Shown: positions 20,644 to 30,177 of the stretch, piece by piece
How the letters are laid out: each line of letters begins with the position of its first letter
Numbering within the stretch: position 1 is the first letter of the stretch
DNA from: Streptomyces sp. CG1
GTDB lineage: Bacteria; Actinomycetota; Actinomycetes; Streptomycetales; Streptomycetaceae
Assembly: GCF_041080625.1 (NCBI RefSeq)
Contig: NZ_CP163518.1
Span: forward strand, 5,394,001 to 5,458,000
Reading direction: 5' to 3'
DNA: 64,000 nucleotides
Notes under the pieces: model-generated
The model's input: only the letters and a program-made list of their open reading frames with translations
What the model was told of the DNA's origin: nothing
Databases searched by the model: none
Position numbers and translations under genes: made by a program

Positions 20644-20764
20644 CCGGGCCTCTTCGAAGGTGCTAGGGCCTGTCCGGCGGATCAGGTCGGCTCCAGGCAA
20701 CGGTGTTTTGTCAGTACACGTGAACGGGGCATGGTGCGTCCAGCTGCAAGGCGGAGGAGGGCGG

Positions 20765-20880
20765 CGACGCGGTGGGGGTCCCTCCCGCGGTGGGGGTCCC
20801 TCCCGCGCGAGCGCAGTGGAGCGTGGGGGAGCAGTCGAGCGTGGGGGGAGTCGGCGACCGACGACAACGCCGCTGGGGGT
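20765..20880. repeat. REP-like GC-rich intergenic repeat
   Basis: Two direct copies of a GCGGTGGGGGTCCCTCCC unit (starting at about 20769 and 20787) are followed by two GAGCGTGGGGG units and then a GGGGTGCCCCACGCTC run that can fold with them. This style of G-rich palindromic filler is widespread between Streptomyces genes. It fills the 324-bp gap between blaI and the peptidase gene, where no gene is seen. Confidence 0.5.
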
Positions 20881-20967
20881 GCCCCACGCTCTCAAGGCAG
20901 TGGGGAGGGCGTGCCATGCCCCGCGATTCCGGCATGATCCGCTGGACAGGCCCTGGCGGACGACGGC

Positions 20968-21357
20968 TCAGCGGCCGGTGTCGGAGTCGGGGCCGAGGAG
21001 CTGCCGCAGCAGCTCGGCGTCGGAGTCGGAGAGGCTGTCGGCGAAGCGGGCGAGCACGGCCTGCCGGTCGGACCGCTCCTCCAGGACGGTGCGCATCCGG
21101 CGGGCGGCGAACCCGGCCTCGTCGGTGGAGGGGGCATAGGCGTAGGCCCGCCCTCGCCGGGTCCGGGTGAGCAGCTGCTTGCTGTGCATGCGGGTGAGGA
21201 TCGTCACCACGCTGCTGTAGGTCAGCTCGCCGTCGAGCTGTTCCGTGACCTCGCCCGGGGTCAGCGCGCCCCCGGCCCGCTGCAGCAGGGCGAGGATCTC
21301 GGCTTCCCGTGCGCCGTTCGGCAACTTGGAGCCCCGCTCGTGTGTGTCGCCGTCCAT
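20968..21357 (-). CDS. blaI: BlaI/MecI/CopY-family transcriptional repressor
   Basis: A 129-residue winged-helix repressor starting at ATG 21357; the open frame extends upstream but that part is not conserved in character. The winged helix reads LTPGEVTEQLDGELTYSSVV then TILTRMHSKQLLTRTRRGRAY, followed by a C-terminal dimerisation helix. A TTAC...GTGTAA dyad (21402-21415) lies 45 bp upstream, suggesting autoregulation. With similar dyads before uppP and the PAP2 gene, it probably governs cell-wall lipid-carrier recycling and responds through the M56 protease. Confidence 0.88.
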   Translation of the reverse strand: MDGDTHERGSKLPNGAREAEILALLQRAGGALTPGEVTEQLDGELTYSSVVTILTRMHSKQLLTRTRRGRAYAYAPSTDEAGFAARRMRTVLEERSDRQAVLARFADSLSDSDAELLRQLLGPDSDTGR

Positions 21358-21401
21358 GGAGTTCGTCGCTTCCTCGTCCGTCTCTTGCCGTCGCGCAACT
21401 T

Positions 21402-21415
21402 TTACGGCGGTGTAA
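21402..21415. promoter_or_regulatory. Putative BlaI-type operator upstream of blaI
   Basis: TTACGGCGGTGTAA keeps the TTAC and GTGTAA half-sites of the uppP palindrome but changes the central four bases; it is placed to autoregulate blaI. Confidence 0.5.
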
Positions 21416-21502
21416 AGGCTGCTGTGCGTCGAGTGTGCCATGCCGGACGGATTCTCCGGAGGTACGCAGCGAGCCCTGACGGTGTGAAGCCGACGGGTGG
21501 GT

Positions 21503-21799
21503 TCAGTGTGTGTTCTGTCCGAACCGCTCCGTGATCCACGCGGCGCCGCGCTCGGCCAGCGCCCGCCTGCGGGCCCACCGTGACCGCCGTACGCCGACGG
21601 ACGAGGACCGCGGCTTGGGCGGCACGGCCGCCAGATCGGCGAGACGGCCGGCCGCACGTGCCAGTTCCGTCTGCAGCCGCATGCGCCGTTCGGGAGAACG
21701 GGCCCTCAATAACGCCGAATAGAGCCCCTCGACCTCGGCCACGGCAGCGCCCAGCCGCAGGTTCGCAGCACGCGTACGCCGAAAGTCCCCGCCCGGCAT
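21503..21799 (-). CDS. Hypothetical basic helical protein
   Basis: A 98-residue, Arg- and Ala-rich protein predicted mostly helical (LRLGAAVAEVEGLYSALLRA; RMRLQTELARAAGRLADL). I recognise no family. ATG 21799 lies 80 bp from the transglycosylase-like gene on the same strand. Moderate coding likelihood only. Confidence 0.45.
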   Translation of the reverse strand: MPGGDFRRTRAANLRLGAAVAEVEGLYSALLRARSPERRMRLQTELARAAGRLADLAAVPPKPRSSSVGVRRSRWARRRALAERGAAWITERFGQNTH

Positions 21800-21878
21800 G
21801 TACGCCCTTCCTTCCCCCGATACCGGGGGCCGGCCCCCACGGAACTTCGATTATTGCGCAAGGCGGCAAGTCAGATGC

Positions 21879-22571
21879 TCAGCCTGCGCCGACGGCCTTC
21901 CCCGCCTTGGCCCAGTTCGCGTGCAGCCGGTCCAGGTACGACTGGGCCTGGGCGCCTGGGGTCGCGCCGCGGGCGAAGGCGAGCATGTTGCCCGGCCCGG
22001 CGTTGTACCCGAGGGCCAGCAGGTCATTCTCCGGGTAGGGGGCGGACCACCGGGCCGGCAGCTGGGCCGCCAGGTCGTGCAGGTACCAGGCTTCGGCTTC
22101 CACGGCGAGGTCACGGTCGTCCGGCAGTTCCTCCCAACGGCGGCCGGCGAAGTCCCGGCCCTGCTTGACCCCGTCGAAGGTGGCGCGGTGCATGTCGGCG
22201 ATGCCGAAGGCCGCGTCCGGCTTGTACTTCTGCCAGGCCCGCTCGAAGGCCGGGTCATGTGGTTTGTACGCCTCGTTGTAGAGGATCGCCATCAGCAACC
22301 GGGCGCTGACGCCGGCCTGGTGGGCTCGGGTGCGGACCTGGGTGGCGTAGTCGGCCGGGTCGTACGACGAGGAAGAGGAGGAAGAGGTCGACGACGACGG
22401 GGACGGGGCGGGGGAGCCGGCCGACGGGCTCGGTGGGGAGGCCGACGCCTTGCCGTGGGGCGGCGGATCGCTTTGCGAGGTGTCGGCCGCGCGCACGATG
22501 ACGTACACGACCAGCGCGAAGACCAGCACGGCCAGCCACCGTCGGCGTTTCGGCGCCCGGGTATCCGCCAT
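21879..22571 (-). CDS. Lytic transglycosylase-like (SLT fold) membrane-anchored protein
   Basis: A 230-residue protein starting at ATG 22571 with GAGGAG 5 bp upstream. A basic N-terminus and one membrane helix (about 12-29) are followed by a Pro/Ser-rich linker with a poly-Ser run (~60-70). The globular domain resembles goose-type/SLT lysozymes: LLMAILYNEAYKP with the candidate catalytic Glu, then AAFGIADMH and LALGYNAGPGNML. It would act on peptidoglycan outside the membrane, or be a non-catalytic relative. Confidence 0.7.
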   Translation of the reverse strand: MADTRAPKRRRWLAVLVFALVVYVIVRAADTSQSDPPPHGKASASPPSPSAGSPAPSPSSSTSSSSSSSYDPADYATQVRTRAHQAGVSARLLMAILYNEAYKPHDPAFERAWQKYKPDAAFGIADMHRATFDGVKQGRDFAGRRWEELPDDRDLAVEAEAWYLHDLAAQLPARWSAPYPENDLLALGYNAGPGNMLAFARGATPGAQAQSYLDRLHANWAKAGKAVGAG

Positions 22572-22617
22572 GTCGCTCCTCTCGCGCCTCGGCCGACAAC
22601 CTTGTACCGCGTGGGGA

Positions 22618-25239
22618 TTAAGACGCGTGTGAGGCACTCCGGTTCCGCGCCGCCCCGAGTGCCACCGCGTAGAAGACCAGGACGGCGGTGAGCAGCACGT
22701 AGTACACGGCCGGCAGGGCGGTCAGGCCGAGCACCGGGCCCAGCGGTGAGAGGGGAAGCACCAGGCCGATGACGGCCAGCGCCAGCGCGGCCCAGGCGAC
22801 CGGGCCCGGCCTGCGGAACTCGGCCGCACTGCGGCCGAAGCGCAGCAGCACCATCACCAGGGCCTGGGTGATCAGGTTCTCCGTGAACCACCCGGAGTGG
22901 AAGACCGCCTCGTCCACCCCTCGCCCCGGCCCGTGCATCGCGAGCGCGAGGACACCGAAGGTGGCGAGGTCGGCGACGGCGTTGAGCACCCCGAAGCCGG
23001 TGATGAAACGCAGCAGGTCCCGTGGGTCCAGCACGGTCGGCCGGCGCAGCGCGGCGGGATCGGGGCGGTCGTGGGCGAAGGTGAGCTGGGCGGCGTCGAA
23101 GCACAGGTTCTGCAGCAGGACCTGGGCCGGAAGCATCGGCAGGAAGGGCAGCAGCAGACCCGCGGAGAGCATCGCGAGGACGTTGCCCAGGTTGGACGAC
23201 AGCGTGATGCGCAGATAGGCGACGATGTTGCCGCCCGCGTGCCGGCCCGCGGCGACGGCGTGCGCGATCGCGGTGAGGTCCTTCTCCGCCAGCACCACGT
23301 CGGCGCCTTCCCGGGCCACGTCGGCGGCGTCCCGGGGAGCGATGCCGACATCGGCGGCGCGCAGCGCGGGCAGGTCGTTGACCCCGTCCCCGAGGAAGCC
23401 CACCGTGTGCCCGCCGGTGCGCAGGGCCTCGGTGATCCGGGCCTTGTGCTCCGGGGTGCAGCGCGCGAACACGGTCGTACGGCCGGCGGCCTCGGTGAGT
23501 TCGGCGTCCGTCAGGACGTCGATGTCGTCGCCGGTGAGGAGGGTGTCCGCAGTGACCGGGATGCCCAGGTCGAGGCAGGCGCGGACCGCGGTGCCCGGAT
23601 GGTCGCCCGTGAGGACCTTGACGGTGACACCCCGGTCGGTGAGGACCGCCAGGGCGTCGGCGGCGGTGGGCGCGAGCGCGTCCCGCAGGGTGACCAGGCC
23701 CCGGAAGGCCAGGCCCCGGGCGTCGGCCGGCTGATAGTCGCGCCCGCGCGAGGAACGCTCCGCCGTGGCGACCGCCAGGACCCGCACCCCGCCATCGGCC
23801 TGCCGGGCGGCGAGGGCGCACAGCCGTTCCCGCTCGTCGTCCGCGAGTGCGCAGCGCTCCAGGACAGCCTGGACGTCTCCCTTGACGACCAGCGTGTGGG
23901 TGCCGAGCCGGCCGGGGGTACGCACGACGGCCACGGCGAGCCGGCGGTCCGGGGCGAAGGGCACGGCCGCGACCCCGTCGTACGCCGTGAGCGCGTCCTC
24001 GTCGACCGCGTCCAGGATCGCCTCGTCGAGGGCATCGGGTTCCGGCAGATCGGCGAGCTGAAGGGTCCACCACGCATTGACGGCGGCCCAGTGCAGGACC
24101 TCGGGGTCGTCCCGGCCGTCCGGGCCGAGAGCACGGTCGGCGACGGGGCGGTCCTGAGTGAGGGTGCCGGTCTTGTCCAGACACAGGATGTCGACGGCAC
24201 CGATGTCGTGCAGGGCCGGCAGGCGCTTGACGATCACGCCCTGAGTGCGGGCCAGCAGCGAGGCGCCGCGGGCCAGACAGAGAGTGACAAGGACCGGCAG
24301 CATCTCCGGGGTCAGCCCGACCGCCACCGCCACGGCGAACGGCAGCGTTTCCAGGCCGCGGTCGCGCAGCGTCGCGTTCGCCATCAGCACCAGCGGCGGA
24401 GTCAGCAGCATGAACCGGATCAGGATCCAGGAGATGCCGTGCACGGAACGGTCGAAGGCACTCGCCTCCGGCCGCCCGGCCCGGCCCTCGTGCGCCGCGG
24501 CGAACCGGGTCTGCGCACCTGTCTCGGTGACGACCGCGGTGGCACTGCCGGAAGCCACGCTGCTGCCCTGGAAACAGAGCTGCGGCCGATCGAACAGCCC
24601 GCCGCCGGCCGCGCGGGGCAGGTCCTCGGCCGACTTGGCGACGGGCGCGGATTCCCCGGTCAGCGCGGCCTGGTGCACGGCCAGACCGCTCGCCCGCAGC
24701 AGCCGTACGTCCGCCGGGACCAGGTCGCCCGGCCCCAGCCGGATCACGTCGCCCGGGACCAGCTCGGCCACGGGAAGCTCACGGGTCGCCGGTGCGGCCT
24801 CCTCGTCGGCCCGCCGGAGCACCGTGGCGGTGGTGGCGACCAGCTCGCGCAGCGCGGCCGTGGACCGGTCGGCCCGGTGCTCCCCGGAGGCCCGCAGGAC
24901 ACAGCTCACCACCACGAGCAGCAGGATCACCGAGGCGGTGCTCCAGGCGAGGACGGCTGCCGAGACCAGCCCGAGACACGCCAGCACCGCGGTGAACGGG
25001 TCCCGCAGGCTGCGCAGGAGCAGCTGTGGCCAGGAAGCCGCACGCCAGGCGGGGCCGATGTTCTCCCCCAGCCGGGCCAGCCGCTCCTCGGCCTGCGCCT
25101 CCGTCAGCCCGCGCGGCCCGCTGTCCAGCCGGCGCAACGTCTCCAGCACGGTCGGAGCGGTCAGTCCCCGGGGTGCGGATACGACCGACGGGGCAGGCGT
25201 CGCGGCGTCCCGCCCCGAGGCCGCGGTCGACTCAGCCAC
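22618..25239 (-). CDS. MgtA-like P-type ATPase (probable Mg2+ transporter)
   Basis: An 873-residue P-type ATPase with GTG start at 25239, overlapping the ArsR stop by 8 bp. Signatures: actuator-loop TGESAPV, phosphorylation Asp355 in DKTGTLT, KGDVQAVLERC nucleotide-binding segment, TGDHPGTA and FLGDGVNDLPALRAADVGI hinge, and C-terminal membrane helices with QVLLQNLCFD. The GLTPEMLPVLVT membrane motif is typical of MgtA/MgtB-type (P3B) importers rather than heavy-metal ATPases, which would carry CPC. The N-terminus is shorter than in enteric MgtA. Coupling to ArsR suggests metal-responsive control. Confidence 0.87.
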   Translation of the reverse strand: MAESTAASGRDAATPAPSVVSAPRGLTAPTVLETLRRLDSGPRGLTEAQAEERLARLGENIGPAWRAASWPQLLLRSLRDPFTAVLACLGLVSAAVLAWSTASVILLLVVVSCVLRASGEHRADRSTAALRELVATTATVLRRADEEAAPATRELPVAELVPGDVIRLGPGDLVPADVRLLRASGLAVHQAALTGESAPVAKSAEDLPRAAGGGLFDRPQLCFQGSSVASGSATAVVTETGAQTRFAAAHEGRAGRPEASAFDRSVHGISWILIRFMLLTPPLVLMANATLRDRGLETLPFAVAVAVGLTPEMLPVLVTLCLARGASLLARTQGVIVKRLPALHDIGAVDILCLDKTGTLTQDRPVADRALGPDGRDDPEVLHWAAVNAWWTLQLADLPEPDALDEAILDAVDEDALTAYDGVAAVPFAPDRRLAVAVVRTPGRLGTHTLVVKGDVQAVLERCALADDERERLCALAARQADGGVRVLAVATAERSSRGRDYQPADARGLAFRGLVTLRDALAPTAADALAVLTDRGVTVKVLTGDHPGTAVRACLDLGIPVTADTLLTGDDIDVLTDAELTEAAGRTTVFARCTPEHKARITEALRTGGHTVGFLGDGVNDLPALRAADVGIAPRDAADVAREGADVVLAEKDLTAIAHAVAAGRHAGGNIVAYLRITLSSNLGNVLAMLSAGLLLPFLPMLPAQVLLQNLCFDAAQLTFAHDRPDPAALRRPTVLDPRDLLRFITGFGVLNAVADLATFGVLALAMHGPGRGVDEAVFHSGWFTENLITQALVMVLLRFGRSAAEFRRPGPVAWAALALAVIGLVLPLSPLGPVLGLTALPAVYYVLLTAVLVFYAVALGAARNRSASHAS

Positions 25240-25594
25240 CGGTCCCGCGCAGCTCGCGCACCGGCGCAAGGGCATGCTGCGACCGCGCCGTCAGCTGTCC
25301 GACCATCACCCGCACCACCGTGACGACGTCCGGGTCGTCGACGTAATAGACCTGCCGTCGCCCCTCACGACGGCAGTTCACGAGCCCGGCGAGCTTCAGC
25401 TTGGCCAGATGCTGGCTGACCGCGGGCAGCGCCCCGCCGACCCGGGCGGCGAGATGCGTGACGTCGCTCTCGCCCTGCGACAGCGCCCACATCAGGTGCA
25501 GCCGGGCGGCGGAGGCGAGCAGGCCGAACGCGGCGGCCGCCTCGGCGAGAACCTCGGCGGACGGATCCTCGTAACCACCGACGCTCCCCGTCAC
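25232..25594 (-). CDS. ArsR/SmtB-family metalloregulator
   Basis: A 120-residue winged-helix repressor: LHLMWALSQGESDVTHLAARV, the recognition helix around ALPAVSQHLAKLKLAGLV, and the wing RREGRRQVYYV. The C-terminal helix carries Asp and His residues (DDPDVVTVV...SQH) reminiscent of the alpha-5 metal site of CzrA/NmtR types, but the full ligand set is not evident. The stop overlaps the start of the downstream P-type ATPase, so the pair forms a regulator-transporter operon. Confidence 0.85.
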   Translation of the reverse strand: MTGSVGGYEDPSAEVLAEAAAAFGLLASAARLHLMWALSQGESDVTHLAARVGGALPAVSQHLAKLKLAGLVNCRREGRRQVYYVDDPDVVTVVRVMVGQLTARSQHALAPVRELRGTGG

Positions 25595-25892
25595 TGTCCT
25601 CTCCCGTCCAGCCCTCTACACAGCCGACACCGATGTGCCGACCCAGTGTAGGCGGCGGAATGCCAGGCGTCCCGGTCACAGCGACTCGGCTCAGGACCGC
25701 CTGCGGCGCCGTGCCCCGGCTCCCCGCCGCGGCCGCCGCTCCCTGCCGGCCGGCGCAAGGGCCATGAAATATCGATGAAATCCGGGTGATGGGGCCTTAC
25801 TTGGCGCTGTGACCGCCTTGCGGTGCGTGGCTGCGGAGCCTCAGCCTGAGGAGTGGGGTGGTGCACCAGTGAGGTGACGGGGGTGGGGCGGG

Positions 25893-27422
25893 GTGTCATC
25901 CGGATTGCGGGTGTTCGCTCGACTGGTCATGGTGAGCGCGGTCGTCACGGGCTACGTCGCACTGCAGCTCGCGGTCAGCGCCGGCCTGGATCTGCGGGCC
26001 CGGGACCGCTTCCGAGACGCCCCGGCGCGAGCCGCCGCCTTCGTCGCCGCGCTGGACCGCCACGCCGCCGGGGATGCGTCCGCGCGTGCCGGGATCCAGG
26101 AGGGGAAGGCGTGGTTCGAGGACCACGCCCCCTCGGTGGAGAGCCGGTCCGCGGTGGTCACCGCCGCCCGTGAAGCCCGGGAGGGAAAGAACTCCCTCGC
26201 CCACCAGCGTGTCGCCGGGCTCTCGGCGCAGGTGGAGAAGGACCAGGCGGCCCTTGACCAGGACCTCGCCTCGTCGGGCACGGTCGCGCTGTGGTGGGCG
26301 GTGGCCGCCGGGGTGCTCGCCGGGCCGGCGCTGTGGCTGCGGCGCCGCCGCCGAGCGGGAGCTGCCGACCTCGTCGGCCTGGTCAGCCGCTTCGCCCCAC
26401 GTCAGCCGTGGTGGCGCAGGCCGCTGTTCCTGGCGGCCAGCGGCATCGGATACGGGCTGTTCGCGATGGGCTTCTTCGCCGTCAGCACGGCCGAGCGACA
26501 GGGCTACAAGCAGCCACTGGTGGTGCAGCTCCTCCTCCTGCCCTGCGGGCTGGCCGCGCTGGGAGCAGGTCTGCTGATCCTGCGCCGCTCCCGGCCGCGC
26601 TCGGCCCGCAGCGCGGCCCAGGCGCTGCTGGCCGACGGCCGCACACCCGTGCTCTACCTGCGCAGCTTCGCCGACGACGCCACCACCGCGCAGGTCGACG
26701 ACGGGATGCCGGTCAACGTCCATTCACGCGAGGAACAACTCGCTGCGGCGCTGGGCGTCGTCGGCCCCGTGATCGCCGTGGGCATGCCCGAGGAACCGCT
26801 GCCGCGGCTGGGGGCGGCGCGGTTCTATCTGCCGCGTGACGACTGGCAGCCCGTGATCCTGCGGCTGATGGAGCTGTCCCGGCTCATCGTGTTGCGCCTG
26901 GGCCTGGGCGACGGGCTGTGGTGGGAGGTCGAGCAGGCCTGCGCCACCCAGCCCGCGCGCAAGCTCGTCCTGATGGTGCCGGGCGGGCTGCCCGGCGTTG
27001 CCGAACGTCTGGACGAATATCTGCCGGCCCCGGCCCGGCTGGACGAGGCGGTCGCGGACGACTCCTCGAACTCCTCGAACTCTGCGAATTCTGCGATCTC
27101 CGCCGTCATCACCTTCGACCCCGAGTGGACGCCCCACGTACACGCGGTCGGCGCCACGACCCGGCGAGGCGTGCGCCAACGCTTCGCGGCCCTCGCCGAA
27201 CGGCTCGGCGTGGCCTCGATGGTCGTGTACACGTCCGTCTACCAAGAGGTCCGCGCCATGAAGGCCGCCCTGGCAGCAGTGGGAATCCGCAAACGGACGA
27301 TGACCTGGCGGGCCAACTTCGCACCCCAGGCATCGCTGTGGAAAGGCGCCCTGCTGGTCACGGTCCTGGGACTGCTCGGCTGGCTGATGCTCCGCACCCT
27401 GCAACTGCTCGATCTCTCGTAG
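25893..27422 (+). CDS. Membrane protein with a cytoplasmic TIR-like-fold region (unassigned)
   Basis: A 509-residue protein with membrane helices at about 9-27, 130-147, 176-196, 208-228 and near the C-terminus (485-503). Between them lies a soluble alpha/beta region beginning VLYLRSFADD, continuing SREEQLAAALGVVGPVIAVG and IVLRLGLGDGLWWEVEQA. This resembles a family of uncharacterised actinobacterial membrane proteins with a Rossmann/TIR-like region. An Asn/Ser-rich linker (about 390-405) precedes the last part. Function unknown. The DUF4328 gene follows 15 bp later. Confidence 0.55.
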   Translation: MSSGLRVFARLVMVSAVVTGYVALQLAVSAGLDLRARDRFRDAPARAAAFVAALDRHAAGDASARAGIQEGKAWFEDHAPSVESRSAVVTAAREAREGKNSLAHQRVAGLSAQVEKDQAALDQDLASSGTVALWWAVAAGVLAGPALWLRRRRRAGAADLVGLVSRFAPRQPWWRRPLFLAASGIGYGLFAMGFFAVSTAERQGYKQPLVVQLLLLPCGLAALGAGLLILRRSRPRSARSAAQALLADGRTPVLYLRSFADDATTAQVDDGMPVNVHSREEQLAAALGVVGPVIAVGMPEEPLPRLGAARFYLPRDDWQPVILRLMELSRLIVLRLGLGDGLWWEVEQACATQPARKLVLMVPGGLPGVAERLDEYLPAPARLDEAVADDSSNSSNSANSAISAVITFDPEWTPHVHAVGATTRRGVRQRFAALAERLGVASMVVYTSVYQEVRAMKAALAAVGIRKRTMTWRANFAPQASLWKGALLVTVLGLLGWLMLRTLQLLDLS

Positions 27423-27437
27423 CGCCAAGGAGGAACC

Positions 27438-28133
27438 ATGGAAGTTCCACAGCAAGGCACACCGACCGTCGTCAGCCCCGCCGCCACGGACTCACCCAGG
27501 CCGGTAACCGGTGCCGCGACAGCAGCGACGCTACTGATCTCACTGGAACTCGTACGTGAAGTACTGGTCACCGTCGACAACTGGCGCGGCTACTTCGTCG
27601 TCCACGACTTCCTGGCCGGAAAGGCGACCCTCGCGGACGTCCAGGCCGCCGACTCCGACACCCTCGCAACGCTGGCGGGAACATGGTCGTGGTTCCTGGC
27701 AGGGATCGCGGCCGGCGTGCCGTTCCTCGTCTGGCTCTGGCGAGCGCGGATCAACGCCGAACTGATCGGCGGTACCGCCGCGCACCGCCGGTCCCGGGGC
27801 TGGGTGATCGGCGCCTGGGCCTCCCCCGTGGCCAACCTGTGGTTCCCGTACCAAGTGGTCTCGGACATCTGGCAAGCCAGCGCCCCCCGGCGGCCCGCCC
27901 CCGCCACCCTCGTCAAGGCCTGGTGGGCGCTGTACGTGGTCGCGATGTTCGTCGTGAAACCGATCCAATGGCGCATGGCCTCGCAGGAGGCCTCCGAACA
28001 GGACGTACTGGCCAACGCGAACATGTCCACCCTGCTCACGGTGCTCTACCTGGCGGCCGGCGTCCTGGTCATCCTCATCATGAGGCGCATCACCGAGTGG
28101 CAGACCAACAGCCTTGCGCCGAACGCAGGGTGA
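27438..28133 (+). CDS. DUF4328 membrane protein
   Basis: A 231-residue protein with about four membrane helices. The signature WFLAGIAAGVPFLVWLWRAR, RGWVIGAWASPVANLWFPYQ and VSDIWQAS matches the DUF4328 family. GGAGG lies 6 bp before ATG 27438. Probably co-transcribed with the preceding membrane protein. The biochemical role is unknown. Confidence 0.75.
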   Translation: MEVPQQGTPTVVSPAATDSPRPVTGAATAATLLISLELVREVLVTVDNWRGYFVVHDFLAGKATLADVQAADSDTLATLAGTWSWFLAGIAAGVPFLVWLWRARINAELIGGTAAHRRSRGWVIGAWASPVANLWFPYQVVSDIWQASAPRRPAPATLVKAWWALYVVAMFVVKPIQWRMASQEASEQDVLANANMSTLLTVLYLAAGVLVILIMRRITEWQTNSLAPNAG

Positions 28134-28566
28134 GGCTGCCATTTCTTCAGCTTCTTCAGCGCGATCGTCCCTGTCACACCGGCCGACCACCCGCTCGCCG
28201 AGCACTCCGCGATCCGTGATCCGTGATCCGCTTCCAGGACACCGCCCACAAAACCTTCACCGACGGCGTGGCCGGCGCGAGCCCACGGGCATTCACGGAC
28301 CGCGCCCTCGAGCCGTACGCGCCCGAGCGGCGCAGCCAGTCCCAGTGACCAGGCCGCACAACGCGGCGGCACGGGATCCGCGCACCCCGAAGCCCTCTCC
28401 CAAAGCCGCCCGCGGGAGATCGAGCACGCGCCGTCGCCCAGCTACGGCCCCGCCGACCCGCCCACGGACTCCGCGGACTCCCGTGTTCCCCGGGACCTAC
28501 CCGGAAGATGCCTCCTGACCTGCAGAAACGCCATCTCAGGAGGCATCTGGACCGGGCTGCACCGGG
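28134..28566. other. Intergenic region with possible gene scrap
   Basis: 433 bp between convergent genes. A forward frame at about 28228-28347 reads RFQDTAHKTFTDGV then AGASPRAFTDRALEPYAPER and a stop. It is compositionally protein-like but lacks a proper start and may be a 3' gene remnant. A GATCCGTGATCCGTGATCCG triplication (about 28210-28229) precedes it. Nothing else is supported. Confidence 0.3.
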
Positions 28567-29268
28567 CTACTGGTCGTCCTCATCCGCGGCGTCCTCCTCG
28601 GCCTGCTTCGCCTGCACCTCCGGGTCCAGGGCCGAGGTGCCACTGCCGTCCACCGCGCTGAGCCGGCCACCCGACTCGGGCACCTCCGTCGCCGCGGGCG
28701 GCTCGACCAGCCAGTCCGGGTTGGCCTGCTTGTCCCACCACTTCCAGGCCGCGAAAGCACCACCGGCCAACGCGGTCAGCAGCACCAGCGCCTTCACCGC
28801 ACGGCCGGCCCGGCACCGGCGCGCGTTCCTGCGCGCCAGCTTCTGGATCTCCTCCGCCGAAACCTGACCACGCAACGCAGCCAGCGCGGCGGCGCCCCGC
28901 GCGGCGGCCTCGTCACGGACCGGACCAGCCGCCGCCACGGCCTGCTCGATCCTCGGACGCGAATACTCGGCGGCCTGCCGAGCAGCCTTGCGAGCACGAA
29001 CGGCGGCCTCCTGCGCCGCCAGGTCCATCTTCGGCGGCACATGCGCACGCGCCTGCTCCAGCCGCGGGGCCAACCGGGCGTCGTACTGCACGCGGGCCTG
29101 TTCGGCGGCCTGCGACATCACGGGCGCCAGCCGTACGCGTGCCTCCTGCGCGTAGAGCGCGGCACGCTCCTTGGCCGTATCGGCGTAAGGCGCCACCACT
29201 TCCGCGGCGTGCAGCACGCTGTCCTTCGCCGAGCCGGTCGCGGCGCGCACGCTGTCGATGCGGGTCAC
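28567..29268 (-). CDS. DUF5324 family membrane protein
   Basis: A 233-residue protein: a long Ala/Arg-rich helical or coiled N-terminal part (1-150, e.g. ERAALYAQEARVRLAPVMSQ), one membrane helix (about 158-174, VKALVLLTALAGGAFAAWKWW) and an acidic C-terminal tail ending in EEDAADEDDQ. This layout matches DUF5324, an actinobacterial family near the oriC-side cell-division genes. GTG 29268 has a strong GGAGGAGG site. Function unknown. Confidence 0.75.
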   Translation of the reverse strand: MTRIDSVRAATGSAKDSVLHAAEVVAPYADTAKERAALYAQEARVRLAPVMSQAAEQARVQYDARLAPRLEQARAHVPPKMDLAAQEAAVRARKAARQAAEYSRPRIEQAVAAAGPVRDEAAARGAAALAALRGQVSAEEIQKLARRNARRCRAGRAVKALVLLTALAGGAFAAWKWWDKQANPDWLVEPPAATEVPESGGRLSAVDGSGTSALDPEVQAKQAEEDAADEDDQ

Positions 29269-29550
29269 GGGTTCCTCCTCCTCGGTGGCGTACGGTAATT
29301 CGACTTTCCACCCTTTTACGGATCATGCCTGCCAACGTTCCGCGCGGCATGCGAGAGCGGGCATATGGGTGCCGACCGCTCCCATCGGCTCGATTCCACA
29401 TGAATCTCGGACAACCCGAGCCTGCTGTCGACACTGCCACGAAACCCGGTCGAACGCTGCCTTCCGGGCGGAACTCGTGGCCGCCGGGCGACGTACCCCC
29501 CCGACCGTGCGAGGATCGGGGAGTCACAGGAAGACAACGGAAGGCAGATC

Positions 29551-30078
<528 letters not shown>

Positions 30079-30098
30079 GCCCACCCCGCAGGGAACCA

Positions 30099-30133
30099 AA
30101 CGCCCCGCTCATCCGTACCAAGGATGAGCGGGG
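30099..30133 (+). terminator. Hairpin terminator after cyclophilin gene
   Basis: A 14-bp perfect stem (CGCCCCGCTCATCC and complement) with a 7-nt loop begins 21 bp after the stop. No U-tract, typical for Streptomyces. Confidence 0.7.
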
Positions 30134-30177
30134 CGGGGCATTGCCAGGTCAAGGCCCACGACAAGCAAGGGGAACAG

